Of a DNA stretch of 64,000 bases, positions 46,923 to 59,297 are shown piece by piece. The notes beneath the pieces are model-generated. The model saw only the letters and a list, made by a program, of their open reading frames with translations. It had not been told where the DNA came from and searched no databases. The stretch's first letter is position 1. Every line of letters starts with the position of its first letter. Position numbers and translations under genes: made by a program. This stretch comes from Armillaria gallica (lineage: Eukaryota; Basidiomycota; Agaricomycetes; Agaricales; Physalacriaceae), in assembly GCA_037576215.1 (NCBI GenBank), contig JBANDB010000017.1:1178001-1242000 (forward strand), in the 5' to 3' direction.

Positions 46923-49900
46923 TTATGAAGCGACCTCGTCTACTCTCGCCAAGTTGAGCGCACCGCGGCCGAATCCTTCTGCAACAGCCTTGAACCCATT
47001 CTCTTTGACTTCAGACAGGAACAGCTCGTGCTGATCAGCCAAACGCTCGTTATTCCTCTTAATCTCCCGTATTACACTGTACTCCCTGGCGCAGTTTGGA
47101 CATTCCGTATCGTTGTCCATCAAACAACTGCAAAAGCAATGAGCATTAAATACAAAAGAGGATTCCAGCGACTGGACGAACCGTTGATGATAACTATGGT
47201 TGCACATAAAGTGCACGCTCGGAAGGTCAAGCTGCCCACCGCATCTCGAACATCGGGTAACATGGAATACCCGGGGATGTTCTGGATCAGAAAGGTCCTG
47301 TACCTGCTTCAGCTTGGCCGTCGTCTCCATCCTGTATGAGTTCGTCCATTCCTGGTCCTATGAGAAACGTACATCAGACTAAGGAAAGAATAGAGACAAA
47401 CAAAGTTTCTCACCGTTTGGATTTCACTCCTCGCCTCCGTAATGCGGGTCATCAGCCACTCCTTTACGAGCCCAACACTCGCCACAGAATTCCGGCTCAG
47501 CACCTGTATAACGCCCAATGGCGGCATGATACCCTCTTGGTAAATATGCTCCAGCACATCCTTAACATCCTCCTGATGCCGACTCAACAGCTCAGGCGTC
47601 GACGTCAAGAACCTCAGCACCAACGGATACAACTGCGGATTCCCCGGTCCATATTGCTTCAGTTGCTTCACCACCTCCACTGACGCACCAGGTGCCGTTC
47701 CCTCCTTCTCCCTGTCCATCCAGAATCTAAGGACGTCCTCATACAAGCCCATCCGCTCCCACAAAAGCACCAGACCCTCTGTATACCCCCGAGTCGAGCA
47801 CAAAATAAGCGCGTGGGTTCGGTCATAAGGTATGGTATCGCTGTTGAGCACACGCATCGCCTTCTCCCTAAAATCCTTCGCGTCGGCTGATGTATCATTC
47901 TTCGGATCCGGTAGCGTCAGGTACAGCTCAAGAAGCGTATTCCACACCGCCACCTGATCAAGCTGGTCGGCCTTTTCATCCACAGGAGGATCTGAAGGTG
48001 GCGGCGTCCTGGGTAGGTTGTCGACGCTTTGGCCCCATCGGCGTAATGCTACTGTCTCGAGAAAAATGACAAACTGGTCCATATGGTCAACAAAATGCGC
48101 GAAATACATCCGGGGGGAGAGTTGCTTGACGGGCGCAGGTGTGGGTTTGGTGGCGGTAGGCGTGGTAGGCGGAGGCGTGGACGGACGGGACGTTTCGTGC
48201 GTTGATTCCTTTTGTGAAACCGTATCTCCAGGCTTGACAGTTTTGATGGAAGGAGATGGTGGAGGAACTTCGACGACAGGGGTGCGGTTCAATGCCAGAT
48301 AAGAAAGGTAGGATGGTGCCGCAGCGGTCGTCTTCGAAGCCATGATCGACATTTCTTCCGCTTCAGGAGAAGATATTTCCGAAGAATTGGTACAAAGATC
48401 GATAAGTAACTGCGTCGTTTCAACGGGGAGGTTAGCCAACATTGCTCTGCCGTAGCGTGCAAGATTGCTCTCTGCCTGATGGACTAGAGTCAGTCAACCA
48501 CAAATATACGCAGCATAGCACAAACCGCATCCGCCCCCAACTTTCTGAGATATAACAGAGCGTCTTTGTAATTCTCCGCGTCTTCAATCTGTATTCTCAG
48601 ATAGTCCTCGTGGCGCTCGTATTTCTTAGCAAGATACGAAGCATGGTCAAAATAACCCGCCTGCCGACAAACACGAATAGCAGTTTCTAGGTCGAATGGG
48701 AGCTCATCCGAGTCTGTCGAATTTCGACGAGACTCGGTCTTGATAAAACTGTCCAATCGAGAAACGTCTTTGAGTTTTGTATACGTGTTGAGAAGAAGGG
48801 TTGTGTGATCCGAGTTGGCGAGTCCGAGAGAATGTAGCTCTTGGAGGTAGTTCACCAAATTATGTATCCGTTGGGCATCAAGGAACTAAAATTAAGAAAC
48901 TTAAGATCGATTTGTTCAGAAGAAGGAGAAGAGAACTACCTTTCGAATGACATAACTGGGCTGCAGATGTCCGATTGTCTGGATGTATTGTTGCATGGCT
49001 GCGTCGTACTCACCCTTATTGTACAGGTGGTTACCGTACTGCTGATGAATACCAGCGACGCTCGATTCGTCCAATCCCTGAGTTTTTGCCAAATTGAGCG
49101 CCAGTGGATATAGAGAGCGAGTGTAAAGCATGTCCAGCTTTTCTGATGTGGGGTTTTCTCTCAGGGCAAAGAGCTATGGGCATGCTCAGTAGGTATCCAA
49201 GAGAGCAAAAAGTACATACATTACCATCGTTGGACAAAACATAAAGATGCCCCCAAGCAGATATTACCTCTCGGACACCTTCTGTGAAGGTACCACTATA
49301 CGCTACCAATTTATTCTCGGGATCAAACAATGTGACTTTCGTGATATCACTGTCTCCAGCATTTGTGGTCCGCGCTACGAAATTGCGGACAGTTGCAGAC
49401 GCAGCAGACGCAGTCGGTAGGAATGGAGGAGAGACAATGACGACGTAGTTGTGATGTGTATATATTGAGGACTTGTGCCCTGGTCAACAGATTAGCAGAG
49501 AACCAATTAGCATCCTGAACTTTCTCACCTTCATACGCCCAGCAGGCTCCACGTCCATCTGTACCACAAACGTATATGGCCTCATCTCGTGCGACTATGA
49601 TCTCTTTCCCTCGGTGGTCCATAGTAGCTAAACCAAGACCCGTACCAACTTCATCGACCACAACGGCTGCAGCACCGCTTCCGCAACCTGAAGCCTGGTA
49701 TGAAAGGACGCGATTTGTGGTGACCACGAAAAGGTACAAGTTTGGACTGTCTTCAGAGGGTTCGCGAAAATCCAAGTCTGTTATCGGCTCTGTTGGTGAT
49801 TCGTGCACTGTCCGCGGTTTCGGAAGTGCTGTGAGGCCGGCGGAATTTGTGAGCGACTGGTCGATGTGCCGGTATAGTAGGACGGATCCGTCTCCGAAAC

Positions 49901-50558
49901 CGATGGCAAGGTACGAAAGTGATGCAGACAAGGCAACTGTAGACACCTAAAAATCATAAGATATTTTGGAATGTCTGTATTAGACGTGTCTTACAGGATG
50001 GGGTCGATTGCTGAGCTGTACTTTGACAGAACGAAGAAGTACTGGCGAGCCTGAGCGCTTGTCTCTGTTTTCTAAGTCCCATATCTTCAGGATTGGTGAT
50101 CTGACGGCATCCTCCTCCTACAAGACACTGCTGAGTTCATTCACAACTCGTGTCAGAAGCTACACACCCCAAGAGTAACCAAAATACGCTTCCGTTCCAC
50201 CATATGTGTGACTCGTCCACCAACATGGGCTACCCAACTGTTGACAGATTCAAAGTCACGATTGAGGACGTGTATGCTGCCATGAATATCCGCCACGAGA
50301 ACGCCGGACGATGACGAAGAAACGGTGGAGATTTCGAGGGTAGCCTGGAACGCCATTCCGTCAAATTGTTCTGTTGTACCGTAGACTGACGCACCTTGAA
50401 TATGTCCGGTGTGCTCTCAAAGTCATGGACATCCCTCACTTTCTCGACTTGGAAGAATGAGAATTGCCGCCACTGAGGATACTTCAATGTCACCGTGAGA
50501 TTGGTCCAATAAATGGTGCTACACTCACACCAGGCGCAGAGACATTCGAGGTTGTCAT
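46923..50558 (-). CDS. VPS11: VPS11, HOPS/CORVET core subunit
   Basis: VPS11 is a core subunit of the HOPS and CORVET tethers for endosome-vacuole fusion. ATG at 50558: MTTSNVSAPG, a GTGAGT intron, then YPQWRQFSFFQVEKV, the usual family start. Next comes the beta-propeller (LVADIHGSIHVLNRD, LSYLAIGFGDGSVLLYRH, VTTNRVLSYQA), then alpha-solenoid blocks (LYPLALNLAKTQGLDES, YNKGEYDAAMQQYIQTIGH, VCRQAGYFDHASYLAKKY, YFAHFVDHMDQFVIFLE). The C-terminal RING-H2 is split by an intron: [25 protein letters not shown], then CPNC. Many introns of 50-60 bp were resolved. The Thr/Pro-rich insert near 48120-48250 is variable. Complete and probably functional. Confidence 0.9.
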
Positions 50559-50680
50559 TGGCGGAAGCAACGTGAACAATATTGGTCTAATTACTGAAAT
50601 AATAATATAAATAATAAATAAGTGTGTAAACACCTATGACGTCACCAAGCATTCACGCGGTCTCTCACCATTTGCGACGA

Positions 50681-52430
50681 CGATGCCTGGGATAGAGCTT
50701 GGGGATGACTTCACTCACCCTAATATGAGCTTTGTTAAGGCTCATCGCCGCTGCCGTCGTGTGGAGAAGGACCTCATGATTCTGCTCTCCCACAAACCCA
50801 CCGATATGCCTTTGCGGAAACAACTCGTTAACATTCGAATCATGGGGCACCTCAAGGCCTCAAAGTCGGCTACAGACGAAGCCAAGTCTCATATTTCAAC
50901 AACCATCAATACCACACTCCTGACTCCCAACGATTTCGGCCCGAAGAAACTTGACGGAAATTGTTCAAGGAGCTGAAAACATTTCCTTAGACACGTTTCC
51001 GTCTGTTGGAAATCTAATTTTGGCAGGGAGAATTCTGTTTTTGGCCAGACGGAAACTGTATGAGGAAATTCTTTCAGTGCCACTACACATTTCCTTTGTG
51101 CAGAAACTCAGGTATGTCAGGAGTGCCAATGCCAGCGATGAAAGCCTCATTTCCCGAGGTGCATTCTATGATAGATTCTTCATCCGGACATATTGGTTGT
51201 ATTCTTGTTACCAGGCCACATGTTGACGCTCTGCAATCCGCAAGGCGAAGGTTCCTACTCCCCAGTCATCTAATCCTCACTCGTCCCCTTCCTTCCGACC
51301 AACTCTGGCGGAAGTGCATGAGCAGCTTCAGAATCGTCCATCCGACCATCCAGAGGCGAAGAAAAGCGTGTGTTTGGCCTTGGTCCGAGCTTAATGAGGA
51401 ACTAGGAAGTAGTACACCTCCCTCAAGCCTTGGCTCGTGACAACTATCGATGCGTCTTGTCTGGCACGATGGACAGAAAGTCTCTATGGTCATTTCCTGG
51501 CATTTTCAATTGTACATGGCATGCAGCACCCGATTGTGCTTAGTATTCTTGTGACCCCCTTTGCTCTGACCGTTGCCGCCTCGTTCGACAATGATGACGC
51601 GTGATTTGTCATATTCACGGCCCTATAAACACATCAAACCATGCGCTCCCACTGCACGTCTTTCTTCCCTCCACCATGTTCATATATGAGGGCTGCATAT
51701 CCCCAGAGGAACGTCGCCTCGTAGCCAATCCCGCCGTCAACGAGGCCTGCAAGCAATCAGTTTTCGGTGTCACTTTTCGTTCCCAGGCTAGTCTTACTAC
51801 AGACAAGGACCATAAACGCGCTCTGTATATGCAGACAACGTGAAACGGCGAGGTCATGGAAGAGGGCAGGTCGCATCAGTTGGTTATTCCTCGTGAGATA
51901 CGGTTCACCGCCCCCGATACAGGTCCGTCATCCAATTATTGTTTCCAGCGCATATACTCAACTTTTGCTAGCTGTTAGGATCACCTGGATGAAACAGACG
52001 GTGATACCCTTCCAAGGATACATTGGCGAGTATTGCAAAAAGTCATCGGCCAATAGATATGCAGCATATATGCAGCCTTCAAGCGCTACACGTCCCCGGC
52101 GAAGCCAGACTCCAAAGTTTCTGTTCTCAAGTCAGAACAACTCAAAGCCACTGCCTCTCTCCCTATTGCCTGCTGTGACAAGAGTGCCTTGTCCGATCTT
52201 GATATCGCCATCGTTATCACCAACACAGCTTGGTATGATGATGAGCCCTTGTCTCCCTCAGCAAAATTGGGATGTAGGGTCGTCATTACTCCTTCCCATG
52301 AATGCTGTCTTCATTTACTTGTCTATGGTCATCAATACAAAACCCCTCGCCTCAAATACGCCAATTCTGATCCAAGTACCGTAACTGCAATAATACAAAT
52401 CATCCAAATCATCCATCCTAATTTGATGTA
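50681..52430 (+). pseudogene. frame-broken HNH-endonuclease-domain gene
   Basis: Fragments of an agaricomycete HNH-domain family appear in the right order but in different frames. The N-terminal piece (ATG 50681) has AHRRCRRVEKDLMILLS and VNIRIMGHLKASKSATDEAK. Next, ASDESLISRGAFYDRFFIRT (51130-51190) is followed out of frame by RKAKVPTPQSSNPHSSPSFR and HPEAKKS, then ARDNYRCVLSG (51440), the start of the HNH core. A later piece, HQLVIPREIRFTAPDTG (51880), is the C-terminal beta part. Internal stops follow TMD near 51840 and VIGQ near 52050, and the central HNH metal region is not recognisable. A few breaks could be small introns, but at least two frame changes have no good splice solution. Seen: order and stops; inferred: former HNH gene. 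Confidence 0.6.
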
Positions 52431-52907
52431 GTTCTTATTATTGCTTCCTCTCGGACCCTAAGCAATACGGATAAGCTAACTTTGTGTAACGGGTTCCACT
52501 TTGCACAGCAACGAATAATGTTTACATTCAGGCAAATGCTATAGCCTGTGGGTCTTGATTTGGCTTTATGGCTAGATAATTCCTATGAAAGTCAGTTGAC
52601 CTCAGCAGTTGCCCCATATTTCAAGCATGAACAATATGAAGCCCGAGTTTTAACATTAAGTTCATAGTGAATCGTGTAAAAAGGTACAAGGCCGTGCCTT
52701 GCAACAGTATGGTGCCCGGACCGCTTCGGCCCGAGGCTAACGTGGCAAACTCCAGCTGCGGAATTCGGTACCTCAAGGTTACACTTCGAAATCGACGACA
52801 CGGTCACTCACGACGCCGGCAAGGCTTTTTTTTTCTTTCTCAGACTTTCAACACGGCTCTACGTAGGCCTTAGTGCCGAATTCCGCTTATTCCACGACCC
52901 GCAGCTG
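52431..52907. other. intergenic, PMT promoter side
   Basis: AT-rich left half, GC-richer right half. A T-tract at 52825-52838 lies about 70 bp before the PMT start. No gene seen. Confidence 0.5.
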
Positions 52908-55715
52908 ATGTCTGTTGCGGTGAATTTCAGCGCGTCAGATCCCGATTCTTCTTCTTCAGACTTTGAGGAAGTACAGTATCCACCAAACAACTGGGCTCAA
53001 GCGACCGAGCAGCTACCTCTATACCACATGGAAGAGAAGGCACGGAGGAGGACGAAGGCAGGAGGACCCGGTTTCGAGGACGACGGGTATGAGGTCGCAC
53101 ATAGGGCGGATTATGCATACAACGACGAGGGCAAGGACGTCTACAACAAAATGCGCTCACCGAGGAGCGGCATGGGCGGGGGTCGACCACGAACGGCCCC
53201 ACCGCCGCCCCCAACGTCCATCGTACGTATTTCTCTCTCTTCCCGCAGTCAAACTGATCCTTGCGCAGCGAGAATTCCTGCAACAAAACCTCGAACATAT
53301 CCCGCCTGTCATCTACACCCTTCTTTCCTGTTACACTCGTTTCCATAAGATAGGCCTCGCCGACGTCGTCGTGTGGGACGAAGCCCACTTTGGAAAATTC
53401 GGATCGCATTATCTGAAGCGCGAGTTTTACTTTGATGTGCACCCGCCACTGGGGAAGATGCTGGTCGGGCTGGCAGGTCTGCTGGCAGGCTATGACGGGA
53501 GCTTCGAGTTCAAAAGTGGGGTGCAGTACCCCGACACTGTGCCGTATGTTGCTATGCGGGTCATGATGGCAACTTTTGGTGTGGCCATGGTCCCGCTGGG
53601 ATGGTATACAGCTGTCGAGCTTGGCATGAGTCAATGGGCTTGCCATTTAGTCGCATTGATGGTTCTTCTGGGTGAGTAATTTATATCTAACATTTTCCAG
53701 TTCTCACAGTTCATCTAGACGTGGGCTGGCTGTGTATCTCTCGCTTCATTCTTCTGGATTCCATGTTACTCTTCTTCACATTCTTAACGGTCTTCTGCTT
53801 GACAAAGTTTCACAACCAACAATATCAGTGCGTTCCCAATCATAATCTGTTCGTTCCGTATTTGAACTCTATGCAGACCTTTCTCCATAGACTGGTGGTT
53901 GTGGCTGACGATGACAGGACTATCTATTGGCTGGGTTACCAGCGTTAAATTGGTCGGTTTGTTCGTCACGGCTCTGGTCGGTCTATATACCATTGAGGAT
54001 CTCTGGGACAAGTTTGGCGACCTGAAAATGCCTGTGGTGAGTTGTAAGTTTACATTGCCCTACAACGTACTAATATTCGCTCAGCGTGATCAACTGAAGC
54101 ATTGGGGTGCCCGCATAGCCTGCCTGATCGTCATTCCTGTTCTCACGTTCATGACGTGTTTCAAAATCCACTTCATGATTCTCAATCACTCAGGTCCCGG
54201 CGACTCGCAGATGAGTTCGCTCTTCCAGGCAAACCTGGTCGGAAACGACTTCAAGAATAGCCCACTTGAGATCGCATTCGGTTCGAAGGTTACACTGAAA
54301 AATGTCGGTTATGGCGGCGGTCTTCTGCATTCGCATGTACAGGCATACCCAACGGGATCGACTCAACAGCAAGTCACCTGCTACCATTACAAGGACGACA
54401 ACAATAATTGGATCATCTTACCGACATGGGAAGAACCCAACTACAACCCGAACGACCCGCTACGCTTCCTGCAAGATGGCGATGTTATCCGCCTCTCACA
54501 CGTACCCACCACTCGCAATTTACACTCGCACAATATCCCCGCCCCGGTGACGAAGCTGGCGCACGAAGTATCGTGCTACGGCAACACAACCCTCGGAGAC
54601 GCCTCAGACTACTGGATCGTCGAAGTCGTGGGCGATATCAAACAGGGTAACAATATAGACAAGATCCATTCGTTGACGACGCAGATGCGGTTCCGTCACA
54701 AGAACTTGGGATGTTACTTGCGTGCAGCGAATAGCGTTCTCCCGCAGTGGGGCTTCAAGCAGATTGAAGTCAGCTGTACCAACGACAATGATCCAAAGGA
54801 CACGCATACACACTGGAATGTCGAGAGCCATTGGAATGACCGCCGTAAGCTCCCCTTTTCTCTCTTTCCCGATGAGCGCTCACCCACGTCCCCTTAAGTT
54901 CCCCCTGGTGACATGAAGTTCTACAAATCCCCCTTCCTGCGCGACTTCTGGCACCTCAACGTTGCGATGATGACGTCCAACAACGCTCTGATTCCTGATC
55001 CCGATAAAGAAGACATCCTCGCGTCGAAGCCGTTCGACTGGCCGTTCCTCCATCTCGGACTGAGGATGTGTGGCTGGGGAGACAACCAGGTCAAGTACTA
55101 TCTCATGGGGACACCTTTAATCTGGTGGGGAGGCACGATCAGTTTGGTCCTGGCGCTGTTGACATTTTTGGTGTACCTGCTTCGAATCCAACGGAAATAT
55201 ATTGACATGGAGCCGAGGGAATGGGATCATTTCCTGTATGTAGGAAAGATTGCATTTTTCGGATGGGCGCTGCATTATGGTGGGTGGGCTGCGATATGCG
55301 GTTTGGGCGTTTATTGACAATTTGCGATAGTGCCGTTCTTGATTATGGGCCGTGTCACATACGTCCACCACTACGTGAGTGTCTGCTTCCTTCCATTAGG
55401 GGTCGCCCCGTGTTTAACGTCTTCGCTAGCTTCCGACGCTCTACTTCTCCGTACTGATGTTCGCGCATCTCCTTGATCACTTTGTCTTCTCTTCGCGTCG
55501 TCTGACGACAAAAGCAAAATGGATCGCTTTTGGGATCTGCTCTTCGTCGATATTCCTGACGTTCTGGTGGTTCAGGGGAGTCGCTTTTGGTATAAATGGG
55601 CCTATAGCCGAACATTGGGGGCTGGGGTGGCGTAAAGTGGGTCCTCTCTCATCTGGCTCTGCTCTGATACTGATGTGGATTGTTTTATCAGACTTGGAAT
55701 ATCTACCATAATTAA
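52908..55715 (+). CDS. protein O-mannosyltransferase, PMT2-like
   Basis: PMTs transfer mannose from dolichyl-phosphate to Ser/Thr in the ER membrane. The ATG at 52908 gives a disordered, acidic N-terminus. A GTACGT intron leads to IPPVIYTLLSCYTRF, VVVWDEAHFGKFGSHYLK with the catalytic Asp-Glu, and FYFDVHPPLGKMLVGLAG. Multispan segments follow (WACHLVALMVLL, FILLDSMLLFFTFL, WWLWLTMTGLSIGW). The lumenal MIR region has GGLLHSHVQAYPTGSTQQQ, VIRLSHVPTTRNLHSHNIP and GCYLRAANSVLPQWGFKQ, then DFWHLNVAMMTSNNALIPD, GLRMCGWGDNQVKYYL and the last membrane block. Introns near 53672, 53827, 54035, 54845, 55276, 55374 and 55634 restore the frame. The stop is at 55713. The PMT2 subclass is inferred from the MIR blocks and could be another PMT class. 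Confidence 0.9.
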
Positions 55716-57067
55716 AGTGCCGTGGACTGGTCGTTACAATATTTCCTCTCGTTTGGTATAAATAATGCAAGGATATTTATCTGCTACTTTGAGGGGGACC
55801 ATGAAGCACGGCAAGTGGCGCTACAAATTCTGGGGGTGGTCCAGTACATAAGAAAGTCAACGACGGAGTCTCGCTCACGCACAAGAGATAAGTCAGCTTC
55901 CCAAAAAACGGCTGACTGTTCCGCGCTAAAATTACACCTGGTCCGTGCGCGAGTACTTTGTATAAAAGCCCGGCCCAAACATCAAAGCAACTCATACTTA
56001 CCTTGATGGCACAGGCCCCTTCACCTACCCGGGTTTGTGGGCCGTAGGGGTCCTTCATAGCACGGCGACCCTGTCCCCAGAGGATGTCTGCGGCTTGTGT
56101 AGGCTCAGGCTTATGCACCGTCTCAATATTTTCCTGTCCCACTTTGGCCACTCTGGCTGGGTGGGCCTCCTTTTTTCTTTGCTGTTGATTATCGGGGACT
56201 TCTGTTTGGCGGTCCTTGAGTTGCAGCAAATTTGATTGGAGTGGGAGTTAGTAGTTTTGATGTCGAGTGTCCACGCGATGCGATTCCTCCAAATCCTTGT
56301 CAGATAAAGTTATCGACGGACTTATCGTGCGGTTGAACATTGGTTCCTTAATGTTCCTCGGGTTTTTTACATATGAGGCTTGTTGATGTTTAAATTTGAT
56401 TTTGTTCTTCTTACTTGGTAATCGTACGGACAAGTGGGAGTGAGTTCGCGACATCGGGTCAACAAGCTCCGACATGTTGACGGTATCGTGGTTTGAGCGT
56501 CTCCCCGTAACAGAAAACATCAACACCATGTCCGTTGACCTCGCTGCAAATATCTCTCTTGGAACGTTGGACGGCGATGCCTGGAAAAGTCCAAGAAATG
56601 GTCAATTCCAAATACTTACCGTTCAATAACGTTCAATCTCAAATGATGTCTGTTCAACTGAACGGTTTAATTCGGGAACAGTGGGAGCGCCAAAGGTAAA
56701 ATAGATGCCATATCGTAATATAACTGCCGCCTGCATGAACGTCCAGATACCCCAACCCGTGTATCTTCGGTTCATACACGAGGCTCAACTTCTACCAGTA
56801 ACGGGGGAACGATCTCCCAAGTTTTCGATGGTCCCCGTCTGTCTCCGGGCCAGTCAATGCGAACTAGCGAAAAGTGGCGATATGAAGGACCTAATTTGGA
56901 ATCCTCGCGCCAATCGGCCGGAAGTAAATCTCATTTTTGATCTTATCTGCTTGTCAGGAACTTTGGAAGCAAACATTACGATCGGTGTTGTTACTTGTTT
57001 CTCCCTTCGACATCTGCCACCATCGCCTTCAAAATTCTTTCACGTTTCCATTACTTATATGCTTATC
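55716..57067. other. 1.35-kb spacer, one weak gene candidate
   Basis: Divergent region between the PMT gene and HSF, both plus strand. It should hold the HSF promoter. A weak minus-strand gene candidate lies at 55784-56475 (listed separately). Nothing else seen. Confidence 0.4.
55784..56475 (-). CDS. weak candidate small protein, 3 possible exons
   Basis: An ATG at 56475 opens MSELVDPMSRTHSHLS. If spliced at a GTACGA donor to an acceptor after a CTACTAAC branch point near 56245, it joins a hydrophilic exon (DRQTEVPDNQQQRKK, HKPEPTQAADILWGQGRR) that ends in ACAIK before a GTAAGT donor. A last exon could read AVFWEADLSLVRERD to a stop at 55784. The good branch point and donor support transcription; the intron of about 200 bp is long for this genome, and no family is recognised. 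Confidence 0.28.
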
Positions 57068-59012
57068 ATGTCTTCTAATAACCAACAAGTCGCCCTCACG
57101 AATACCTTTCGCTCTTACAATTCCAAGGTTCCAATGTTTCTGCAAAAACTGTATATGTGGGTTGAATATTAGTCTTCGATGTCGTTACGGAAACTAATGC
57201 CGCTTGCCATTCCCAGGATCGTTGACAAGGAGGAGACAAACGATGTAATATCGTGGTCTCAGGATGGGGAATCCTTCTTTGGTGCGTATCATCGTGATTC
57301 CATCGCTCTAGCAGGCTGAATTTGAGGCTGTAGTTCACGATCATGAGCGGTTAGCAAGAGAGCACCTCCCACAGTGGTTCAAACACAACAAATTCGCTTC
57401 CTTCGTTCGCCAACTGAACATGTACGGATTTCACAAGGTGCCTCACCTGCAGCAGGGCGTACTGAAAAGCGAAACGGAAGCAGACCAATCACAGTTCATA
57501 CATTCATATTTCCAGCGCGGGAAGGAGGACCAGCTGATCTTCATTGAACGGAAGAAACAGACGAAGGATCAGGCCGCCATCGAATTCGACCAGGCCGACC
57601 CTTCTGTTCCTCCTGCGTTCCCCCAAGGTCAAGCGCTCGACATACCTGCTATTGTCAACGGCATCGCTGCTATTAGGCGGCACCAAACGACGATATCACA
57701 GGACTTGAACGAACTGAAGCGCTCGGATCAACTGCTGTGGGAGGAGGCTCTGCAGGCTCGGAATAGGTATAAACAGCAGCAGGACACTATAAATCGCATC
57801 GTCAAGTTCCTGGCCAACCTTTTGACGCAGCTGGCAAACACCAGCAGTAAAGAAAAGGACTCGAACCGTCCCCGTGACTCTCCCCATGGCATCGTACCCC
57901 TTCAACCGTCGCGTCTCATGATTGAAGACAAGCGCAGGGACGGGAGTAAGGTCGGGATAGTCGAGGTGGAGGATGAAGACGACAAGGATATGGCGAAGTC
58001 TCCAGCTTGTAAAGTTTCTCTCGATCATGTCAGTATATGTTCTCTGATTTCTTTTCTCACAGCAGCGAAATACCCTACCGTAGAGACACCAAGTGCCACC
58101 ATACAGCCATCGACCACCACCTCTGAAGCTGTTTCGCCATTGATTTCCGAAATCTCTTCCTTTGCCACCCCTGCAACAGACTCCGAATATCCCCCTTCCC
58201 CTCCCAACCTGAATACTGTCAACGGTATCGGACCTCCGGACCCCCAGCCCGCGTCTCAAACGGAAATTGATCGCCGAATGCCAACTCCCTCCCTCAGCGG
58301 CATAAATCTAGAAAATCTGTCCACATCTGATTGGGAGCTGATTTCCTCAATGCTCGGCCCGCTCGTCGCAGACCCATCTCAGAATGACTACTCCCACCTT
58401 CCCATATTCGACATCGGCCAATCCTCTCCCTCACGACTCCCCCTCACCGGCAGCGACTACACTTCCCCACAATCACCACCAAAACCTCCCAGCGACGGCC
58501 TCATACCATTCGACCCCCAAAGCCCCGGTGCCCTACAAAAGCAATTTCGGCAAATCGGGGACATTGATCAAGCAGTGGAGGCGCTCAACGGCGATATCGA
58601 TTCTCTGAGCAGCGTCTTGGGAATTCCATCGGGCAGTCACCAGATGGACACGAGTGGGATACCAGAAATCGATTACAGCTCCTTCCTCAATTACGCCACG
58701 CCCCCGCTGGCTGACATTGCTAATCCGCTTCTGGATGAAATGCAGTCCGACGGTACGGCCTCACCTGTGAATAACCTTCGCCAGGGATCGCCCTTCGTTC
58801 TCGCACAACCACCGGCTCCGCGCCATCCCTCGGTGTCGCCCGTGGATTCTGGTGGGGGTGCTGGTGAGCAAGGGAGTGTCCTTGCACCTGCCCCTGCCAC
58901 GTCTAAAGGGAGAAAACGAAAATCCGATGTGGCAGAGCTGGACCCGCCACCCTCAACAACATCGAAACCCCCTGCAACGTCAGCATTAAGACGGGGTAGG
59001 AGGAACCGATGA
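57068..59012 (+). CDS. heat shock transcription factor (HSF)
   Basis: HSF binds nGAAn repeats as a trimer and activates chaperone genes. Starts at the ATG 57068 (MSSNNQQVALTNTFR). Two introns in the DNA-binding domain (donor GTGGGT near 57157; GTGCGT near 57281) give VPMFLQKLYMIVDKEE, DVISWSQDGESFFV, then HLPQWFKHNKFASFVRQLN and MYGFHKVPHL, the winged-helix core. A heptad region about residues 190-250 (IAAIRRHQTTISQDLNELK, then LLWEEALQARNRYKQQQD) is the HR-A/B oligomerisation coiled coil. The long tail is Pro/Ser/Thr-rich with acidic patches and may activate transcription. It ends in an Arg-rich stretch GRKRKSD and RRGRRNR, possible nuclear signals. No stop or frame break. The region from CKVSLDH to AAKYPT near 58010-58070 reads through and could hide an in-frame intron. 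Confidence 0.93.
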
Positions 59013-59297
59013 ATTTTGTATCACGTAGTTGATTGAGAGACATAGCATACTTATACAGTCACGCATCATCTGTACATACTTAAATCACCCCACTGTACTA
59101 ATCAACGACGACAGCAGCATCAAATTGTAACGATATAAATATAGTAGGCAATATAGTTCTGGAGAGGACCATAGAAATTGAAGAAGATTGATAAGTGGTA
59201 TCCGAAAAAATGGTTGCGCAGATAAACAATATGAAAAGCTGTGAAATCGAGGCAGAAAAAACTTTAAAATCAGTAGGTACTGCATATTCATGTCAAG

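Noticed and set aside
57696..58259. 187-codon minus-strand open frame
   Set aside because: Antisense to the HSF coiled-coil and linker region, where the coding strand is well supported.
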